Shown here: positions 45,375 through 56,330 of the stretch, one piece after another | Layout of the letters: each line of letters opens with the position of its first letter | Position numbering within the stretch: position 1 is the stretch's first letter | From: Acanthopleura granulata | Lineage: Eukaryota > Mollusca > Polyplacophora > Chitonida > Chitonidae | Assembly (NCBI GenBank): GCA_016165875.1 | Contig: JABBOT010000032.1 | Span: 931,613 to 995,612 of the forward strand | Reading direction: 5' to 3' | DNA: 64,000 bases | Position numbers and translations under genes: made by a program | The notes under the pieces: model-generated | What the model saw: only the letters and a program-made list of their open reading frames with translations | Databases searched by the model: none | Told to the model about the DNA's origin: nothing

Positions 45375-46778
45375 TTTGCTCCTTCAGAGAACTATAACGG
45401 TGAGTAAATAAAGATAAGTATATCTCTACACTGAGTTATATGAATTCCTTCAATGCATGTAAGTGGATCCCCAAATTAAATTAAACGTTCCCCACTAGGT
45501 CGGCCGTGAGGATATCAGACGAAGCGATCGAAAAAATTAGTCACAAAATTAGATATCCGTCACAGTAGTGAAGAAAATTTGTCACAAAGCCTGAGAAAGA
45601 GAGGTTCGTCACAGCACCGTGGCGAAGAATTCGCCTTTGTTAACGCTTCGAGAATCCGCAAAACAAAGGTCTCTGGAGAGGCAAAACTTTTAGCATGCTT
45701 CAAAAGAAAACTTTAACAAGGGATTCTGTAGCAAATTTTCAGAATGTTTCTCAAGCGCATCAAGAAGTGTGATTTAGGCTATTTGAGTTATCGAAGCTTC
45801 TAAAGAAGTTTCCACGATCTTCGTCTGTCGATCTTACCTTCCAAACGACCACGACAAAATCCTTGTAGCGCTTCTTCCGAGACAGCAAGTGCAAAAAGAC
45901 ATTGGATTTACCGTCCGTCCAGAAGAACACAGAACATTATAAAATCAAGCCACACTTCATCTTTCCCTTCATGCCCAGAAGTTTCAACTGCAAACATCTT
46001 TCTAGAAGCACTGGTCCTATACGGTGCAATGGTATGGTCCTATACGGTGCACTGTGATATTAAGAACGGTCGAGACGTATTGCTCTCTCCACATTCCAAG
46101 CGGCCTGCTACTCTGTGAATGTAAGGCAAAGCCTTTTGCCGTTATCCGTTTCTTACACCCAATCCGTGTTAGTGACTATACTCTTAACATGTCTGTGCCA
46201 GAGCGCGCAACTTATTAGCAGCCGATAAGCTGTGTGCCAAGCGGCAACCAATAGGCTGTGTGCAAAGCACCTGCGCTGCGTGACAACCGACTCTCGTGGG
46301 CTCAAATTCATCATCACGTATCGCGTCACGATCCTTTTATGTATATGTGTGGATGTACTGATATCTTAGACTGCGCAGCGTCCAATTACAACACTACAAT
46401 AAAGTTCAACAATGGCTGACAGGAAATATTCAGCACAGATGTCAGAGTGTTGCTTGATTAACCAACCTGGTCATTCATCGTTTTAGTTTTCTGTTATTGT
46501 CAAGCGAGGAACAATGAAAAGCGATATGGTCTCGAAATAGCAGATTTGGTTTATGGTCTGTCTAGAGGATAAATTTGTCATACATCGAGCTGTACTTTGA
46601 AATGTTCCACTTTCTAATCCATGAAGGTACGCGCTTTCGTAATGGGAATGTGGTAGATGATCTCAGACAGCTCAGTTTATTTAAAATCTCGAAGTATTTG
46701 GGTCTATTTATATATGCATAATATTCGTTCGCCGAACTTTGAAGTTATTGCTATCACAGCAAGAAATGTGACTCGGTT
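45375..46778. other. non-coding, 5' side of the receptor gene
   Basis: Upstream of the receptor on its strand. No TATA box or exon that I can support. A 'gccaagcggcaaccaatagg' region near 46236-46255 contains an accaat motif, which is weak evidence only. Confidence 0.35.
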
Positions 46779-46845
46779 TTTATTTATTTTATTGGTGGTT
46801 TACGCCGTACTCAAAAACATTTCAATCCTACAATGGCGGTCTGCC
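46779..46845 (-). repeat. SINE S1 tail fragment
   Basis: tttatttattttattggtgg, then tttacgccgtactcaaaaac and caatggcggtctgcc, then homology stops. Confidence 0.78.
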
Positions 46846-47888
46846 TTTAAGCCGCATTGGGTTTTCAATTTCTCTTCGCTGGTTGCATTTCGTTCAGCTT
46901 ACAGATATGTCGCCAAGTTTCTTAAAGTTTACAATGAGAACGGAGTTTTCAGAATCTTTGGGACTCTCCGTCATAACTGTGTCTAATTCCACTAATCCGG
47001 GGGTAGGGGTCCTATGTTCATCGTGTTAAGTACGATCGCCGTGTTGGATATATGAACAGTTGCAATCAAGGCGCAACTGAGATACATATTCGATTATGGG
47101 TGCCATATATACTAAAATGGCACACGATTTGCAAACTGATTTTATTAATTCCTACAACATTCATGGCGTCTTTTTGTCATGACTGAAAACTGTTGAATGC
47201 TTCTCTTTGCATAAATCCATCCTAATATTTACATTTTACATATTTTTTGAGCACTTTGGTGGTGTGTGTTATTTGCGGTTTTTGGAACCTAGTCTTGTGA
47301 TTACTTACTCGGAACGCCCATTTTGGTTGACAGCTGGTGTGCGAATGTCGGTTTCGGCCTAGGTTTACAGCTTGTCTGTAAAACAGATGACAGGCTGTGA
47401 ATGTAGCAGTATAACAGCCCTGAAAAATTAGCTTTCGGTGATCACACGATGTCAGAGAGGTGTGACAAAAAATGCACCAGTATAATTATCTGTCGTGCCA
47501 AGCCTAAGTCTGTTAACTGGGGCTGTGGTCAAAGCCAGTGAGAAGAAATAAAACAGATACCAGGGCTGAGCCACATGTACGGAGAGACTGTGCCTTTGAT
47601 CTACTGCTCCCAGCACCGGCGCCGTCTGGAGAAACCACAGTAAAGGCTTTGATGAAATATTGCAGAAAGCTCCTGTGTTATTTAAATATGAGAATTTTAA
47701 CAAAATTTTGTTGGTTTGTTGGATGCTCGAAAATAATTCTTACAGACTTGTAATACTGACATAGAGCAACAGATAGTGTGTTTGTTAAGCAGTATTTAGA
47801 CGTGATGTAATTTTACCTAACTTAAACGGTCAATTACGGACAACCAATCATCGAATAGACAACCACTAACTTCGACCAATTGAGTTAA
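46846..47888. other. non-coding stretch
   Basis: Nothing supported. Confidence 0.5.
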
Positions 47889-48625
47889 AAACGATGCCAA
47901 AATCAGATGAAAGAGTGTGAAAATTCATTTGCAGATGTAGTCTTTAATATTTACTTCTCTCTGTCAGGATAAAACAGTTGGCGAAAATATTTTTTAACGG
48001 TGGTTATTGATCTAAATAAGTATGTGATGCATGCCTAATCAATGTCTTTCAATGTAAATTAGTTGTTTGAATTCAATCATATGCATTCAATGTCAAATAT
48101 GATAATATTTATGAATGTATTAAAAATATAAATATGATCAAAATCCAGGTTGAACACATTTTTTTACTTGAAAAGGGCACGTTCTAGTGCAAAAACATTT
48201 ACTGAACATATGTAACATCGTTATTTATAACATTATTACGCAAAGAAAATATATACTAGAGATCGTCCCAAACAATCACCACACAAAAATATCCTCAAAT
48301 ATTGTTGTGGCCTCCGTGGCTCAGTTGGTTAGCGCTCTAGCGCAGCGCGATGACACACAAGCCACCCACCAATGCGGTCGCTATGAGTCCGAGTTCAGCT
48401 CATGCTGACTTCCTCTCCGGCCATACGTGGGTAGGTCCGCCAGAAACTTGCGGATGGTCGTTGGTTTCCTCCGGGCTCTGCCCGGTTTCCTCTCACCAGA
48501 ATGCTGGCTAACAATCAAATAAACTAATAAATCAAATACTCTTTTTCCTTTAAAGAGAAAATGAAGTGAGAATAATGGACTAAATACTGTATGTGCAAAT
48601 AAATTTTCACGCTCTTTCTGAGGTT
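47889..48625. mobile_element. MITE family M1, second copy, interrupted by a SINE
   Basis: Left end cgatgccaaaatcagatgaa, gcagatgtagtctttaatat. Core 48015-48200 (gtgatgcatgcctaatcaat, tgataatatttatgaat, aaaatccaggttgaacac). Right end ctgtatgtgcaaataaattt, tcacgctctttctgagg, related to the inverse of the left. A family S1 SINE sits inside at 48305-48530. Orientation is opposite to the 40-kb copy. Confidence 0.72.
48305..48530 (+). repeat. SINE S1 inserted into MITE, best-preserved head
   Basis: tggcctccgtggctcagttg with gttagcgctctagcgcagcg shows the tRNA-like A-box region. Then gagtccgagttcagctc (B-box region), body cctccgggctctgcccgg and a shortened tail ctaacaatcaaataaac. Confidence 0.92.
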
Positions 48626-50009
48626 AGAGTCCCTTTTATGATCTCCAAAATATGGCTCAAAAGCTGCCGATGTGGCGTAAAGCCATAATCATTCATTCAT
48701 TTATTTGTTTTTATGTTTTCTTTTCCTTTCATTCATGTTATAGGCATAGGCTCGCTCGCTGGTTTGCGTTCCGGGCCAACACTGATACTGAAAACGCGGT
48801 TTATCACATTATTTCAGTACATGTATAAAAAAATACAGTTAAACGCATTACGTAAAATATTCATAATTAAAGAGTTCAAAGCATGGACGCCCGGCGTGGA
48901 AGGAGGGGGGCAACGGATGTGCAAAGGGCAACGATTTTTGCAGTATATAGCCAAGTCGACCGAGTCCTATGAGTGCATTTCTGAGGTGATCAAAACCTGT
49001 CACCGATTTACCGAAGTAGTTCCATTTTTAGTGTGTACTGCTGCGGTCTGTTTCAGCATCCCGGAAAGGTTTTCTTCTATATCGGCAGGTAAGCCCCATT
49101 ACAGCATTGACTTTGTATAGCACAACGTGACTAAGTCATGAAATACGGCTCAGATCATTTTTTGACAATAGCATTGGTGTGTTGTTTGCTGGCACTCCTT
49201 TGCTCCACGACGCAATCTGTCGGAAATTCCAGTGATTTGATCAGGCAAATATTATAAAGAATGTTTGTTGCGGGCTAAACGACCCACTCGCTAAATTCGG
49301 GCCGACTTTTCTCTTCATGAACTCTGAGGATATTTTTGGACAAAAATAAATCTCCAGGAATCTCCTTGAAAATATTATTCTGTGAGGAACATATCATTCC
49401 TTTTTTTTATCACAATGTGACAAATTCAATTCGTGAAGCGAACCTTTCAAAATAAATTATTAACGTTATTTAGCCGGTTGATCGTTGTCGCATTATACAT
49501 GGCCCAACTTCCGTTACCCAGCTACATTACCCGTACACGTTACTCTGGCTCTGACAACAAACTGAGTCATTATATACCGCAGTGAAGTCGTGTCTTACTT
49601 TCTATTCATTAGCCTTGGCAGCATGCAGTGTAAAAATGACTAAAAAAAAAGGAATGAAAAAAAAGCAACAGTTAAAACAGTTATGAGTTAAGCAATGTGG
49701 AAGTGACATCACAGATTGCGCTCCTTGTAGTCCTCACGTTTCTGCTGCGGGTAATTAGTGTAGCATTTGCATTATTACAAGGTTGATAAAGCACACAGTG
49801 GTAAAGATTTTCAGTGAGAAGAAAATTTAGAGGTAGAGTTTATTTAGCTGGGAAAGAAGCAAGATAAAAGTTTGTAAAAAAGTACTGTTTGAATAGAGTA
49901 TAAAGAGGATAACCTTGAATGTTGAAAACAACATGGTTGAAACAAAGTAAAGTACATTTCCACTGCTGTCATTTTTTCTTTTCTGATCAACATAGCCATT
50001 TTGATAATC
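48626..50009. other. non-coding stretch
   Basis: The 135-codon frame at 48713-49120 has a hydrophobic start but no recognisable domain and no splice or poly(A) context, so it is not called. Confidence 0.45.
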
Positions 50010-50175
50010 TTTAATAATTTTGGAAAGAAACAGGACAGAGTCCAGAGGAAACCCACAGACATTGGGATGTTGCAGGGAAACTTTATTGCTTCTGACTGGA
50101 GAGGAAGTTGGCCTACGTCTGCCAGAGCTCAACGTGAGCGTGAACAGCATTCGCACTGATGAGAAGCCCCCAGTC
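50010..50175 (-). repeat. old, diverged SINE S1 copy
   Basis: aggacagagtccagaggaaa, cccacagacattgggatg, tgactggagaggaag and ttcgcactgatgagaagccc match the S1 layout in order, with much divergence. Confidence 0.55.
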
Positions 50176-52289
50176 AAGTTAAGATTTGGTCATTAAAACC
50201 TCCAGGAATGTCATATTATTATCTTCCTCTTTCTTACTAATATTAGTACTTTGGAGGGGGGGAATACACAGATGTTGCATCCATTATTATACTTGTTCAT
50301 ATCGCCTAGACCACCAATGGTCCCCAAATGATCCTCTTCAGTCTCAACAGGCTGAATATTTCTGACACCTGCTAATCAACGATCTCTCCCTTTCCAACCA
50401 CATACTTTTGTAACGGTTTACTATTCCAAGGGGCGTTTTTGTGAAAGTAAATGCTGATGCTTAATTGTTTTAAGCTGTCGGATACCTACATGACACCGAC
50501 GAATGTTCGAGCTGTTTCATCCATTTCCAATATTGTGGCTCTGTTTTTAACCTTGGCACCTGACATTCCAGATGCATATACATGTTGAGTAAAGTGTAAA
50601 TTGAAACTTAATACATGGTCAATAACTTTTCTCGGTGCAACCAAATCTTGATCTGTTTCGCCCACTTTTGAAAGTTTTTTCTGCTTTGGTATACAATGGA
50701 CCGAGCTATTGTGTCAGCTCAAAGAAGCGTGTCTTGCTTTCACAGTTTAATGCTTCTAGAATGCTTGTTTCCAGATGCAATAGTTTATGAAAACCCACTG
50801 CTGCAGTCAGCTCAAACATTTTCATATGTGCAATTCACTCAAGCACCCGAATCCAAGACATGACCACATGAAAGTTTTAAACAAAAATTCCGTTTTTAGA
50901 CCATTGTGTACTTTTGATCTGTAATTGGACTACGCACTAACCAAACCCCTTTTAAACCAATCAGGTTCTAGTTGGCAAATAAATGAAATAGACACAATTA
51001 CTTAGGCTCCCACAGGAAATCTGTTTGATTGCAAAGGCCCGAGATCCGTTTAAATCACTGCAGTATATTCATGGGTGATTCTTTCTTTTTTTATTTGTTG
51101 TTTTTGTTGCTGTATTCGTTACAGTCTGCCGGCCGCAAAAATATAAATTGGTCCAGACGGACTAAATGAGATTTCTTTTCTAGCCATCGAACAGACGTAG
51201 CTGTTGTGTTTTCACCTCATTTATCTACAATATTGTCTTTGTACTGAACAGTCCTGAATGAACTAGGACTGCTTTTGCCTGGAATGTCTACATAAACTCA
51301 GTATACATTGCTAATCAATTGGAGACGAATTTGGCAACAGTTTATATAACGCCTAATTTAGGCAAATCTATATTTTGAGATATATTAAGTTACGTTCACG
51401 CTAAGCACGTTCAGTTTGCTAATTCACTTGAAAACACAGACAACAACAATAACATACGACGTAATTTCTGCGTAAAGTTTCTCATCACATATGTTGCTCA
51501 GTAGGTGTATTGTTAGAAGATCCACTGATTAACTAAATAACGACAAGTTCATGACGACATAACCAAATCCGTGATCTGAGTCCCACTGGTGAGAAAGGTG
51601 AACAGTACTTCCTGATAATACATGTATAATTAATATATTTGACCCAATACTGAGTTACCCAAATGAACGTACATGTATGCTTAAAGAGGGTTAATCCATG
51701 TTAACTACAGCGCTGATATCCATTCTATATCTATTTCAGATTTTCGATAAAATCTGAATTCAAAAAGATTCGAACTGTCAAAATTACCTTCTCAGTATGG
51801 GAGAGGGAACGTTTTACAAACAGGATGTTAGTTATGTCAAGGGTGACTGTCAGGACAACTCATACCGCAGAGGTGTGGCGTCATGGTAGTTACGTTTGTT
51901 CTCTTCGTAAAACAGGCCCTTGAAGGCTATATATTCATGGCGACATCCATTTCTCTGTCAGCAAGTCTACGCGGAGAAAAGGTTATGGTTTTGTATGAAT
52001 TGTTTTGCACAGCTTGGCTGTGGACAAAGTACTATGTTCAGTGCATTTTGACGATGACCTGAAAGCAGGATTTTATTTTGTATTTAAACCATGGGGAGTA
52101 AGAATACAAACGACAGTCACGACAGTCGGTGTAAATGGTACTTTGGGAGTTACGTAGATAATACCATGTCTACAAACAGGCAGGCAGTCAGGCAGACGGA
52201 TGGACAGGGAGATTTTATATCCTCTATTTTGATTTTGTTGCCGATGCCGAATTCAGCTGAAGAGGTTATAAACCTAGGCTCCGACATTT
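50176..52289. other. non-coding stretch
   Basis: More than 2 kb without a supported gene or recognised repeat. Confidence 0.5.
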
Positions 52290-52456
52290 GTATTTATTTA
52301 TTTATTTGATTGGTGTTTAACGCCACACTCGAGTATATTTCACTCATACGACGGTCACCAGCATTGCGGCGGGAGGAAACCGGTCAGAACCCTGGGGAAA
52401 CCCACGACCATCCGCAGGCTGTTGGCAGACCTTCCCATGTACGGCCGAAGAGGAAT
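52290..52456 (-). repeat. SINE S1, head missing
   Basis: (attt)n, gattggtgtttaacgccac, cgaccatccgcaggctgttg and cccatgtacggccgaagagg, then homology ends before the B-box. Confidence 0.88.
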
Positions 52457-53239
52457 AAGAATAAGCCACTTCACGATCTCGAGCAGGGCTACAACACATA
52501 TGCGCGACTACCTAGCATCGTTTTCGAAGGCACATAAGCAAACGACCCTGATCAATCTTTAACGGTAGGGTGAGCACATGGGTGCTGGCATTTCGCTGTT
52601 TTTACCTTTATTTACTCCAGTTTGTCCTTTCTTCTTGGATACATGTTTATAGAAAAACAAATGTTTTATGCAAAAAGGGATGCCACCATGTGAAATAACT
52701 TGAAAACGGCAATAAATCAGAGCCAGTGTCCTGGGTTATAACGTTAAGAGATAGCGCGACCCAGTTTGTTCAAATGCCTTTTGAAAACGAGGCGTTGCGT
52801 ATCCAGGCGTTCCAGCATACGCCTAACAACCCTGTTCGCAATTTGTAAAGCACAAATCAAATCAATAAATAAATAAACCAAACATGGGTCTCCTTCAAAA
52901 CCTTTAGAAGATGGTTCGTGTGTTTCTGGTCAATCCATACGATAACAAAACCGTGTGCCAGATATCATTGCTGGTGGATTTCCACAACGCTCCCAAAGCT
53001 GAATTTAATTTTATGTCGCCTTGAATCAGGTAATATGAACAAAGCACGAAATATTGTGTAGTTTTCATACTAAGTTACAGAGAAAATATGAACATAGTGT
53101 GAGACAGATGTCATACTTGATATGTTCTCAGGATATCTATATCTTAATGAATCAAAGGAGACTTTGTCAGAAGTGTGTCTGACGTTTGTCAGTCAACAAT
53201 CAGGGGTCCGCATGGCCAAAACTGACGTGTTTAGTAACT
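52457..53239. other. non-coding stretch
   Basis: A caaatcaataaataaataaa tail-like fragment lies at about 52854-52875. Nothing else supported. Confidence 0.45.
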
Positions 53240-53960
53240 TAAGATCTGTGAACCCTTGGCACAACATTTGCCCATCTGTTAGCACATGTTCCCTCCTCCC
53301 AAACTGTCCACCATCAGGAGCTGCCCTGGTCAAACCTGTGGTTTTCAATAAGATCTGTGAACAATTTGTCTAACAGTTGCCCATCAGTTCGGACAAGTCC
53401 CCTTCAACTGTGGCGTCTAACCATCAGGTGCCGTTGTGGTACAATTCACTGGTTCAAGGAGACCCATTGTCTCACAGTTGACGATCAGTGCTTCCAAATT
53501 CCGCCTCAAACTGTCCATCACTGCATGGTGGCGAAGTTCAGCTGGCGTGCTCAGAGATCTGTGAACATTTTGTATAACACGAGACCATCACTGCATACAA
53601 ATTCCACCTCAGATTGTCAACCACTGCATGTTGGCAAAGCTCAGCTGGCGTGTTCAGAGAGATTTGCCAACATTTTTCCGCCGCAAGACCATCACATTGC
53701 ACAACCCCCTCCCCCACTCTCCACTTAGTCCGTCATAGCATGTTCGCAAAGGTCAGCTGGCGTGTTCAGGCAAATCTGCAAACATTTTACCTATGACCAT
53801 CTTTTCGAAGATCTGGTCGACCACCAGATGCTGCTGTGGTTCAGCTAGCAGCTGAAATTGGTCTGACGCTTGACCTTCCTGTTCTAACATCCACATGAAG
53901 TCAACCATCACATGGAATTGTGGTTCATACATCGAAGAAACCACGTCAGCCGAATCTGTG
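53240..53960. repeat. degenerate tandem repeat, about 105-115-bp unit, 6-7 copies
   Basis: Recurring order: ctgtgaacattttgtctaa-like, cccatca, ccacctcagattgtc-like, aaccatcaggtgc-like, then cagctggcgtgttcag. The last motif is clear at about 53540, 53643 and 53754. Units are considerably diverged. Confidence 0.7.
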
Positions 53961-54015
53961 ACGTCAAACCATCTGTTGCTATATGCACTTTGGAGACCGG
54001 TTCACATGGCAACAA

Positions 54016-54293
54016 TCATGTGTCTCCCAGGAATCGCTCCGCTGACGCGTCCTGCGCGTTTTGGGCGTTGTTTCTCTGCCGTTTCACCATTTGTTGATAC
54101 ATGGACCATGCCTGGAACTTCACCTTCTCCCAGTGTCTCGTTCCCAGCACCGGCTCTCTTTCCAACACCTCGTACACGTCGGATTTCGTTGGCGGTTTCC
54201 TCGTCCGCTGGACGATGGGCAGGAGATTTGTGATAATAGCTGCCCTCTCCTCGTGTGACCAGTACGTTCGCTCCCTTTTCTGGTGGGTGGAAC
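54016..54293 (-). CDS. candidate terminal exon with SANT/Myb-like small domain, unrecognised gene
   Basis: On the minus strand a textbook acceptor (pyrimidine-rich, ending gttgttgttgcag at 54294) opens a frame that runs to a stop at 54016. The exon encodes about 92 residues: Lys/Arg start, then YWSHEERAAIITNLLPIVQ, RKPPTKSDVYEVLEREPVLG and RHWEKVKFQAWSMYQQMVK, followed by an Asn/Gln/Ala-rich tail (RNNAQNAQDA). The layout W, E-A, L, 'K-P-K-D', 'EP-L-R-W-VK' resembles a small module I recall at the ends of transposon-linked proteins in fish and invertebrates that may be Myb/SANT-like. This is inference. No upstream exon was identified to the right. The tail lies over plus-strand repeat-like DNA. 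It may be the 3' end of a real gene or a domesticated transposon piece. Confidence 0.45.
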
Positions 54294-54835
54294 CTGCAAC
54301 AACAACAGCAACAAACACGTTTAAAAATAAAATTTCGATTATGTTAATAACAAGATTCGTTATTTCATCAAACGTGTGGTTGTCACTAAGTTGCCATGTT
54401 TATGTTATTGGCCGTTCAAATGTGAGTACGGCATGGAAAGTATAACCAGAAGTTGGAAAGTTAAGGAATAATCACCGCTTATCCAGATGAAATTCGAGAA
54501 AGACCTCTCGAGAAATCATCTGAGTTACGGTTTTGTTCTAACAGTTCGTGTGAATGCGTCTATGGTAGCAACAATAGCTTAAGCAGGATTAGTTAAAACA
54601 ATGCAGCGATGTAAAGAGCAATTTATCTGTCAATTCTCTGTCATCCCTAAAGAGATCGGCCGTAAGGAAGCGAAAAAAGAAACTATGATGTTGTGAAGGT
54701 GACAGTATAGAGAGTAACAGTACCCAAGTGACAACAGGGTGCTAAAGCATAATTGGCACACAGTCACACGTGGCCGGTGAAATCCGGCCTCTTGTCAGTT
54801 TAGCGCTGTTCTCAAATAACTTGTTGTACAGTATT
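54294..54835. other. non-coding, possible intron on minus strand
   Basis: Begins (minus strand) with the pyrimidine-rich acceptor tract of the neighbouring exon. No upstream exon recognised. Confidence 0.35.
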
Positions 54836-54925
54836 AGGAGAAGAAGAAAACATAAACACGCTGCCAAAATCAGATGAAAAAGCCTGAAAATTTATATGCA
54901 GCTATAGTCTTTAATTAGGGGTTCA
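54836..54925 (+). repeat. single MITE M1 end
   Basis: ggagaagaagaaaacataaa, cgctgccaaaatcagatgaa and gcagctatagtctttaatta match the left TIR of the other copies. Core and second end are not seen, so it is a solo or deleted copy. Confidence 0.75.
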
Positions 54926-55392
54926 AGTCATTCAGGCTTAAATCGGTATTGTTTTCGGTAGAATTATTGTTATTATTCTTCACAAATTTGTTTTGGAGAA
55001 AACGGCAAGTCGCGCTGTTATGAAATTTCAGTATGTTTAATCTACAGACCTGAAGTTTTGCATCTAAACTTTTGGCAACTTTTGATCACGTGACTAGGTG
55101 GCCATTTTGGACTTTCATGAAAACATAAACACCTTCTTCTCCAGAGCGGCTGATGCCACTGAGCTGAAATTCAAACTCCACATGCACAGGACCTAGTTAC
55201 ATGTACATTCAGGGTTATAACGAGGACTTTCAGCGATGATTATTTTTAAGCTTTTGGGTGAAATTATCATGTGATGAAAAAATTGTTCAAATCTTTCAAA
55301 CTATTTCATGAAATGTTAAGAATTTTACTGTTGGAATTTTTTTTATCTCATGCAGTTTTGGACGTTGATTTTAAATATGCAAATTCGGGAAA
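54926..55392. other. non-coding stretch
   Basis: Nothing supported. Confidence 0.45.
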
Positions 55393-55535
55393 ACCGGAAG
55401 TAACGCCATGTAAACCGGAAGTGGTTGTATCTCTATAACCACTGAAGCTGAAGTCGCAGTTTTAAGGCCTAACATCATCCGAAGGCATGGAGACAAATTT
55501 TACATAACCGAAAATGACGTCAGCAAATCGGAAGT
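55393..55535. promoter_or_regulatory. three ETS-like sites and a CRE
   Basis: ACCGGAAGT at 55393-55401 and at 55414-55422, a variant ATCGGAAGT at 55527-55535, and a TGACGTCA palindrome at 55515-55522. Such groupings occur in animal promoters, but no start site or exon is identified here. Confidence 0.25.
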
Positions 55536-55804
55536 AGTACATGCACCTCCCCTCCCCCCCCCCCAAAAAAATCGTCATTTTTTCAAGTTTCAAAATATAA
55601 AAACTTCTACGGTTAAAATTGCGTGAAATTTAGGCTGGCAGTAGATCTGGAGAATGTGTTTTGTGAGTAAAAGTTTGGGTCTTATCCGTCATGTGACCTA
55701 GCCGTCAAATTGGGTTGATATGAAAACTTCTGAAAGCCATTTTCTTCAGAATCCCATGTCCGAGAAACCTGAAATGTTGCACATGGAACATCTGTTACTT
55801 CTTA

Positions 55805-56330
55805 CCTGTTATCGCCAATTGCGATCCAATTGCAAAAAAGTGCAATTTTCCCTTTATTTGCAGGTCACGAGACAGAAAACGGTAAAAACTTTAAAGCTCA
55901 TGAATGCTCAGTGCAGAGAGCTATACAGGTACTGTGCGTGTGCTGAAAATCTGTTAGCTGTCTCAATAAATTCTGGATCTACAGGGCTTCAACATTTTAC
56001 AAAATGCCGATTTACCATATTTGGAACATTTACGTCTATATGCTACATATATATATATCATATACAATGTTTTGGTGCCTAGAATGAATGTATAGATATT
56101 GTAAGTACGCTACCCAACGTAGTTTGGCGTCCTGATCACGAATCTGGTCTTATTTCTTTCCTCCTATATTCACTTTTGCCGCAAATTGCGATGAAACTGC
56201 GAAAAAGCGCAATTCGCCCGATACATGTATTTGCAGGTAACATGAATGAAAACTGTTATAGGAATAATTATGAAAGTCTGGGAGTGCAAAGGGCTGTACA
56301 TTTACTGTATATGTGCCAATGTAACGAAAG
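55805..56330 (+). repeat. direct duplication, about 365-bp spacing
   Basis: 55812-55930 and 56168-56320 share caattgcgat/caaattgcgatg, gcaaaaaagtgcaatttt/gcgaaaaagcgcaattcg, tttgcaggt, and a later cagagagctatacaggtact/aaagggctgtacatttactg block. Divergence is high. Each copy lies in a weak open frame without motifs. Confidence 0.6.

Noticed and set aside
46779..46986. Coding exon spanning the 109-codon frame at 46657-46986
   Set aside because: The middle of the frame is a SINE tail fragment.
48713..49120. 135-codon plus-strand frame
   Set aside because: A few Cys residues and a hydrophobic start, but no pattern matching a known secreted or membrane family.
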